Shown: piece by piece, positions 5,194-8,623 of the stretch
How the letters are laid out: every line of letters starts with the position of its first letter
Numbering within the stretch: position 1 is the first letter of the stretch
From: CAYJBH01 sp964369445
GTDB taxonomy: Bacteria > Bacillota > Clostridia > Oscillospirales > Ruminococcaceae
Assembly (NCBI GenBank): GCA_964369445.1
Contig: CAYJFU010000073.1
Span: forward strand, 1 to 8,623
Reading direction: 5' to 3'
DNA length: 8,623 bases
The notes under the pieces: model-generated
Seen by the model: the letters and a program-made list of their open reading frames with translations, nothing else
The model's database searches: none
What the model was told of the DNA's origin: nothing
Program-made: the position numbers and the translations under genes

Positions 5194-6132
5194 TTAATGT
5201 GTTCCTTTTGCGATATTGCTTAACCTTTCAATATCCTCGTTTGAGAACTTCAGCTTAAACACCTCTTCCATGACCTGTGTCCAGCCGTGAATAAAATAGA
5301 TCCAACCGTCCTCGACATGAAGATTTTTTTGCTGTGCCTGAGCCTCTGCCTGATACTTAAATATCAGATCACCGCGGTAGTTAATCTCCCACACAAGCGA
5401 GTTGTTTGGATACGTGACGCTGTCGGTTGTGGGAGAGCCGGGCGCGTCCTTGCCAAGCCCTGTAGCATTTACGACAAGTGAGTACGGTGGCATAGCGGCT
5501 ATCAGCGCATCGCTGTCGCCGGGGTTTGGAACGTTTTCATACCGTATGTCGGTGACGGTTGCAAGCGCTTGTAGTTTTTCCTTTGCGTGCTCAAGGCGTG
5601 CGACACTGCGGTTGGCTATCGTTATCCTTTTGGGGATATTGCCCTTGAACTTTTCCTGCGTAAAGTAGGTTGTCATGGCAAGCGAGCTTCCGCCTGCGCC
5701 AAGCAACAGCACCTCGCCGCCGTGCTCTGCCCAGAAGTTTTCCGGCACAAATGCCTCCAGTGCAAGACCGCTCGAGATAGGGTCTTTTGCGTGTGCACAG
5801 AACCTGCCGTCCGCTTTGGACAACGAGCTCACCTCTTCAAGCATGGTGGCAAAGGGGTCGATATAGTCAAACATATCCTTACAGGCGGTGTACAGGTCAA
5901 GTTTGTGCGTTGTTACGAGTGCTCCGAGCGACAAGGGGTCATATTTGATAAAATCCGTGACCTCGCGGTAAACTTCCGGCGCGGCATGTAGCGGTAGGTC
6001 GATGCCCTTGATAACAGCATCAATACCGAGCGCCTCTGCCCACTTAGGGAAAACTTTCATGATGGAGGAGCTGCCAGTCGTCACTCCGATAAAGTAGAAT
6101 GTCGGCTCGGTGGCCGGTGTATATTTGTTCAT
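5194..6132 (-). CDS. AroE-fold (shikimate dehydrogenase-like) oxidoreductase, probably not acting on shikimate
   Basis: The 312-aa product (AroE itself is about 270) has the two-domain AroE plan. N-terminal substrate domain: GVTTGSSSIMKVFPKW (16-31), then VTTHK with the conserved catalytic Lys77 (73-77), and Asp117 in AKDPISSG (115-122), the partner of the NTDG aspartate. C-terminal Rossmann domain: LLLGAGGSS (142-150), ANRS (173-176), NATGLGKD (222-229), WEINYRGD (248-255) and DGWIYFIHGWTQVMEEVF (275-292). Catalytic Lys and Asp are kept, but only one of the two shikimate-carboxylate serines aligns, and the usual Gln near the C-terminus is His282 (IHGW). A polyol, cyclitol or sugar derivative is a more likely substrate, fitting its place after the sugar kinase. 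Start: AAAGGA (6138-6143), 5 nt upstream. Fold secure, substrate unknown. Confidence 0.82.
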   Translation of the reverse strand: MNKYTPATEPTFYFIGVTTGSSSIMKVFPKWAEALGIDAVIKGIDLPLHAAPEVYREVTDFIKYDPLSLGALVTTHKLDLYTACKDMFDYIDPFATMLEEVSSLSKADGRFCAHAKDPISSGLALEAFVPENFWAEHGGEVLLLGAGGSSLAMTTYFTQEKFKGNIPKRITIANRSVARLEHAKEKLQALATVTDIRYENVPNPGDSDALIAAMPPYSLVVNATGLGKDAPGSPTTDSVTYPNNSLVWEINYRGDLIFKYQAEAQAQQKNLHVEDGWIYFIHGWTQVMEEVFKLKFSNEDIERLSNIAKGTH

Positions 6133-6310
6133 GTTGTTCCTTTCGGTTAATTACAGGCAAGTGCAAAATGCACCTACAGCAAATGGTATAAGACTTGTGC
6201 GGTTATTGACCTTTGCACTTCGGTTAAAGGCTGGAAATATCAAGCTGTTTTTGACAAGTTAAAATGGACATGTACACAGTCTTTCGCTCCACGGGTTCTG
6301 CACGTAGCGG
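6133..6310. other. Intergenic gap between kinase and AroE-like gene
   Basis: No gene seen in 178 bases. A small hairpin GTGCA-AAA-TGCAC (6161-6173) and two copies of TTCGGTTAA (6142-6150 and about 6219-6227) are visible; no convincing promoter or terminator. Confidence 0.5.
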
Positions 6311-7837
6311 TCAATAACAGTAGCTCAGCTGTGCAAACAGCGGTCGCATGGCTTGATATGTCAACTCAAATCGTTTTTTTATCGGATCATACGCTTTTAA
6401 AGTATCGGGGTCGGGTGTCAGCGTCTGCTCGATATCCAAAAACATATCTATCGCGGAAAAGTCCTCGTAAAGGCCTGTGCCGACACCGGCTATGACCGCC
6501 GCGCCCATCGAGCCTGCCTCTTCAAGCAGTTTCGGCACCGTGACCTTTGCGCCGTAGATATCCGCCATCATCTGTTGCCACACCCTGCCCTTTGCACCGC
6601 CGCCGATGACAAGTATCTCGTCGATGTCTATGTGGGTGCGCAGTATGTCAAGGCAGATGGAAAGGTTTAGGGTGACACCCTCCAGCACGCTGCGCAACAG
6701 GTCACCTCGACTGTTTTCGGGTTTTAAACCCACAAACGCACCGCGCGCATCGGGATCCCAACGAGGTGCGCGCTCACCCAGCAGGTAGGGGAGAAAAATC
6801 ACGCCGTTACTGCCTGCCGGACTTTGCGATATCTGCTCGTCCATGTACTTAAACGGTGACGCACCCTCCTGCTTTGCCCTGCGGCACTCGTCGACACACA
6901 CGGTGTTTTTAATCCAGCTGTAACTGCCACCGGCATACTGCATGGTGCCGTTTGGCGCATACATGCCGGGCACAACGTGCGCCCATGTCACAGTGCGCAT
7001 CTGCTCGTCGTAAATAGGGTGCTCGGACGTTGTTGTTATCCATGCCGATGTTCCCATACAGCAGTATGTCCTGCCCGGCGCAACGGAACCGCAACCGATG
7101 TTGGCGACAACGCCGTCACCGCCACCTATCACCACCCTTGTCGATGTGGAAAGCCCTGTAGCCGCCGCGGCCTCCTGCGTGACGTTGCCTGCGCAAAACG
7201 TCGACGGTTTAATGTCCGGGAGTTTGTCTTTATCTATGCCGGCGTACTCACACAGCCTGTCCGACCAACAAAGCTTGTCAAGATCAAAGCACGCCATACT
7301 GTTTGCATCGGACGGGTCGGTGTAAAACCTGCCGGTTAGCTTGTAAACTATGTAATCTTTAGCGTTTAACACCTTGTAGGTGTTGTGGTAGACGCTCGGC
7401 TCATTATCCTTTACCCACATCAGCTTTTGCACACCGTAAGAAGGTGTGTTGCGGTGACCTGTAATACGGTAAAAATCCTGCTGTGATATGTGCTGTTCCA
7501 ATTGTTGCACCTGTGCCTGCGCGCGCGAGTCCGCCCAGATTATCGACGGTCTGAGCGGAGTGCCAGCTTTGTCTACACAAAGGCAACCCATCATCTGACC
7601 GCTAAAACTGACACCATGTACCGCTGTCGGGTCAACACCGGTCTTTTGCAACAGCTCCTTTGTGGATTGACATACCGCTTGCCACCAGTCATCGGCGTTT
7701 TGCTCGACGTGGTTTTCATTAAAATAGTGGGTGTCATAAGGTTTGACGACGCTTGCGAGCATACGACCGTCACTTGAAAACAGTGTCGCCTTGTTGCCGG
7801 ACGTGCCCAGATCATGCGCCAGTAAAAATTTGTCCAT
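6311..7837 (-). CDS. FGGY-family carbohydrate kinase, xylulokinase-like
   Basis: The 508-aa product is a full-length FGGY kinase (XylB is about 485). It phosphorylates a sugar or polyol with ATP in the cytoplasm, the first committed step of the pathway. Motifs: phosphate-1 loop DLGTSGNKATLF (9-20), SFSGQMMG (77-84), IIWADSR (99-105), TGHRNTPSYGVQKLMWVK (126-143), catalytic-base region GGGDG with Asp241 (238-242), MGTSAW (261-266), FLPYLLGERAPRWDP (348-362), adenosine-site GGGAKGRVWQQMMAD (412-426) and GSMGAAVIAG (442-451). E. coli XylB has QMHG and GGGDN where this protein has QMMG and GGGDG, both in the sugar site, so the substrate is probably not D-xylulose. AAGGAG (7844-7849) is 6 nt before the ATG. 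It is the first gene behind the main promoter (7938-7966). Confidence 0.9.
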   Translation of the reverse strand: MDKFLLAHDLGTSGNKATLFSSDGRMLASVVKPYDTHYFNENHVEQNADDWWQAVCQSTKELLQKTGVDPTAVHGVSFSGQMMGCLCVDKAGTPLRPSIIWADSRAQAQVQQLEQHISQQDFYRITGHRNTPSYGVQKLMWVKDNEPSVYHNTYKVLNAKDYIVYKLTGRFYTDPSDANSMACFDLDKLCWSDRLCEYAGIDKDKLPDIKPSTFCAGNVTQEAAAATGLSTSTRVVIGGGDGVVANIGCGSVAPGRTYCCMGTSAWITTTSEHPIYDEQMRTVTWAHVVPGMYAPNGTMQYAGGSYSWIKNTVCVDECRRAKQEGASPFKYMDEQISQSPAGSNGVIFLPYLLGERAPRWDPDARGAFVGLKPENSRGDLLRSVLEGVTLNLSICLDILRTHIDIDEILVIGGGAKGRVWQQMMADIYGAKVTVPKLLEEAGSMGAAVIAGVGTGLYEDFSAIDMFLDIEQTLTPDPDTLKAYDPIKKRFELTYQAMRPLFAQLSYCY

Positions 7838-7926
7838 TTAGTACTCCTTATCGTCATAAGGTAATTATTTTAGGGAATAGAGAATTGATTTAATACAATC
7901 ACAGCACTAGCACTTCCCCACCTCAA

Positions 7927-7948
7927 TATGTAGTAACATTATAACATA
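7927..7948. promoter_or_regulatory. Dyad overlapping -10 and start site, candidate repressor operator
   Basis: On the minus strand TATGTTATAAT followed by GTTACTACATA: 8 of 11 positions are symmetric (TATGT..TAA / TTA..ACATA). The dyad covers the TATAAT and the transcription start, as expected for a repressor such as a GntR- or LacI-type sugar regulator. No regulator gene is in the window, so the binder is unknown. Confidence 0.5.
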
Positions 7949-7966
7949 TAGCAGTGCAAAAGTCAA
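7938..7966 (-). promoter_or_regulatory. Main sigma-A promoter of the sugar operon
   Basis: On the minus strand TTGACT (7961-7966), exactly 17 bases, TATAAT (7938-7943). Transcription would begin near 7931, giving a leader of about 90 nt before the kinase. This is the best promoter in the window. Confidence 0.82.
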
Positions 7967-8014
7967 TATATTTAACATAGGGCTCCGTGCCCAATCCTCC
8001 AATATATTAACATA
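7964..8014. repeat. Direct repeat of 15-16 bp at and upstream of the -35
   Basis: On the minus strand TATGTTAATATATTG (8000-8014) and TATGTTAAATATATTG (7964-7979) are the same except for one A. They flank a 20-base spacer with a GGGC-N5-GCCC mini-hairpin (7980-7992). The first seven bases, TATGTTA, occur again at the start of the dyad at 7948. Probably a set of regulator sites. Confidence 0.5.
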
Positions 8015-8089
8015 CGTGATAAAAGCTGTTAGGGAAAAAATTAATTTGTGAAATAAATGTGATTTAAAGCGCCCTTTTCGACATATTTG

Positions 8090-8118
8090 TTGACAAACCG
8101 CGCAAAATTATATAGTAT
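8090..8118 (+). promoter_or_regulatory. Sigma-A promoter candidate for the right-hand membrane protein
   Basis: Perfect TTGACA (8090-8095), 17 bases, TAGTAT (8113-8118; four of six matches). An overlapping TATAAG (8116-8121) has a longer 20-base spacer. Start near 8125. No sigma-28 (flagellar) signature is seen. Confidence 0.6.
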
Positions 8119-8131
8119 AAGAGTACCGAAG

Positions 8132-8147
8132 TTTGTCATACGACAAA
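8132..8147 (+). other. Small hairpin at the 5' end of the leader
   Basis: TTTGTC (8132-8137), loop ATAC, GACAAA (8142-8147): a perfect 6-bp stem within about 10 nt of the predicted transcription start. It could be a 5' stabilising stem-loop or an operator dyad. Confidence 0.4.
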
Positions 8148-8378
8148 ACAAATTAATACTCAAAGTGACACCTACTAAAATCTATCAACTTCGCTTTCAA
8201 ACCAGCAACATTTTGCATCATATTTTACAAATAATCGCTAATAAATATAGTGTGGACAAAAGTGTTCGGTCTGCAATTTTTGTTTTACTTGATAAGATCT
8301 TTCGGGCATTAGTTGTGAAAGTATTTGTGCAGTGTTGTTTTAATAATGCTTGCCATTAATTAGGAGGAAAAGAACGAA

Positions 8379-8623
8379 ATGGATAACAAACCAAAAAAAA
8401 CATTTGAACACGAAAAATTGCTCAAAATTAACATCTTAATTTTGATGGTGGGCGGCATAAGCTATGGTCTTTTATATATGCTGGGTGGCGATCTCGCACT
8501 CGGTATAGCGGTTGTGTTGACAACTGTATGCATGGTGCTCGGCGCACGGTTTATGCAACAAAAGGCAAGTGAAAACACGGTTATGCACTTTATAACATTT
8601 GTTCAATTTTTTGCAATCGTGCT
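8379..8623 (+). CDS. N-terminus of a multi-pass membrane protein, possibly a chemoreceptor (partial)
   Basis: The first 81 codons are present; the gene runs off the right edge. A short basic and hydrophilic head (MDNKPKKTFEHEKLLK) is followed by hydrophobic segments at about 17-37, 42-61 and from about 70 onward, i.e. the start of a multi-span bundle with short loops and no large extracellular domain. This composition resembles the N-terminal membrane part of some clostridial methyl-accepting chemotaxis proteins that have several helices before HAMP and signalling domains, but those diagnostic domains are outside the window. The start is supported by AGGAGG (8362-8367), 11 nt upstream, and a promoter at 8090-8118. 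If it is a chemoreceptor, attraction toward the substrate of the divergent sugar operon is an appealing but unproven idea. It could equally be a sensor kinase or cyclase. Confidence 0.6.
   Translation, partial: MDNKPKKTFEHEKLLKINILILMVGGISYGLLYMLGGDLALGIAVVLTTVCMVLGARFMQQKASENTVMHFITFVQFFAIV

Larger units (their letters stand above)
7838..8378. other. Regulatory region between divergent transcription units
   Basis: The 541 bases contain the kinase ribosome binding site, leader, promoter and operator-like sites (7844-8014) and, for the plus-strand membrane protein, a promoter (8090-8118) and a leader of about 250 nt. No riboswitch family was recognised. I find no supported gene in it. Confidence 0.6.

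Noticed and set aside
7838..7990. Catabolite-response (cre) site at the sugar promoter
   Set aside because: No match to the TGNAANCGNTNNCA pattern was seen.
8087..8359. 90-codon plus-strand open frame starting at TTG
   Set aside because: It begins on top of the TTGACA promoter, has no ribosome binding site, is rich in random-looking basic and Ile/Asn codons, and occupies the leader of the downstream gene.
8125..8378. c-di-GMP riboswitch before the chemoreceptor-like gene
   Set aside because: The conserved core of the known classes could not be found by eye.

Overview
The window looks like a chromosomal segment of a low-to-moderate GC Gram-positive anaerobe, most likely a gut or rumen Clostridia lineage. 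The signs are strong AGGAGG-type ribosome binding sites, AT-rich intergenic DNA with sigma-A promoters, paired PepSY modules next to a sensor kinase, and an apparent chemoreceptor-like membrane protein at the right edge. A run of 10 N marks an assembly gap, so this is probably a draft or metagenome-assembled genome. The genus cannot be fixed from the sequence.

Left part (1-1344, plus strand): the last 43 codons of a sensor histidine kinase, a strong hairpin terminator, a 68-aa two-helix membrane protein, and a 219-aa membrane-anchored protein with two tandem PepSY-type modules. The two small genes each have almost the same 17-bp tandem repeat (TTTAAT-N5-TTTAAT) ten bases upstream of a -10-like hexamer. 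This layout is typical of OmpR/PhoP-type response regulator boxes. I infer a small envelope-stress or antibiotic-response regulon of the neighbouring two-component system. A 15-bp-stem bidirectional terminator closes it.

Middle gap (1345-1710): no convincing complete gene. A 34-codon C-terminal-like fragment on the minus strand abuts the bidirectional terminator, and the rest contains several short hairpins.

Central part (1711-7837, all minus strand, read right to left): a six-gene carbohydrate-catabolism cluster. In transcription order it holds an FGGY-family sugar kinase, an AroE-fold dehydrogenase, an archaeal-type cupin phosphoglucose isomerase, a KDPG/KHG-type aldolase, a phosphotriesterase-family lactonase (interrupted by the N gap) and a SerA-like 2-hydroxyacid dehydrogenase. 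Isomerase, aldolase and lactonase are tightly coupled (2-nt gap, then 1-nt overlap). The other junctions are 178-214 bp, and two of them carry diverged, oppositely oriented copies of one repeat. A near-consensus promoter (TTGACT-N17-TATAAT) precedes the kinase, overlapped by a dyad and three related TATGTTA-containing sites that look like operators. Taken together the enzymes suggest: phosphorylate a sugar or polyol, oxidise, open a phosphorylated lactone, oxidise C2, then cleave by retro-aldol. Substrate-contact residues in the kinase and the AroE-like enzyme differ from xylulokinase and shikimate dehydrogenase, so the real substrate is unknown. No transporter, dehydratase or regulator of this pathway is in the window.

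Right part (7838-8623): a roughly 540-bp promoter region between divergent transcription units, then the start of a multi-pass membrane protein on the plus strand, possibly a chemoreceptor, behind a long leader.
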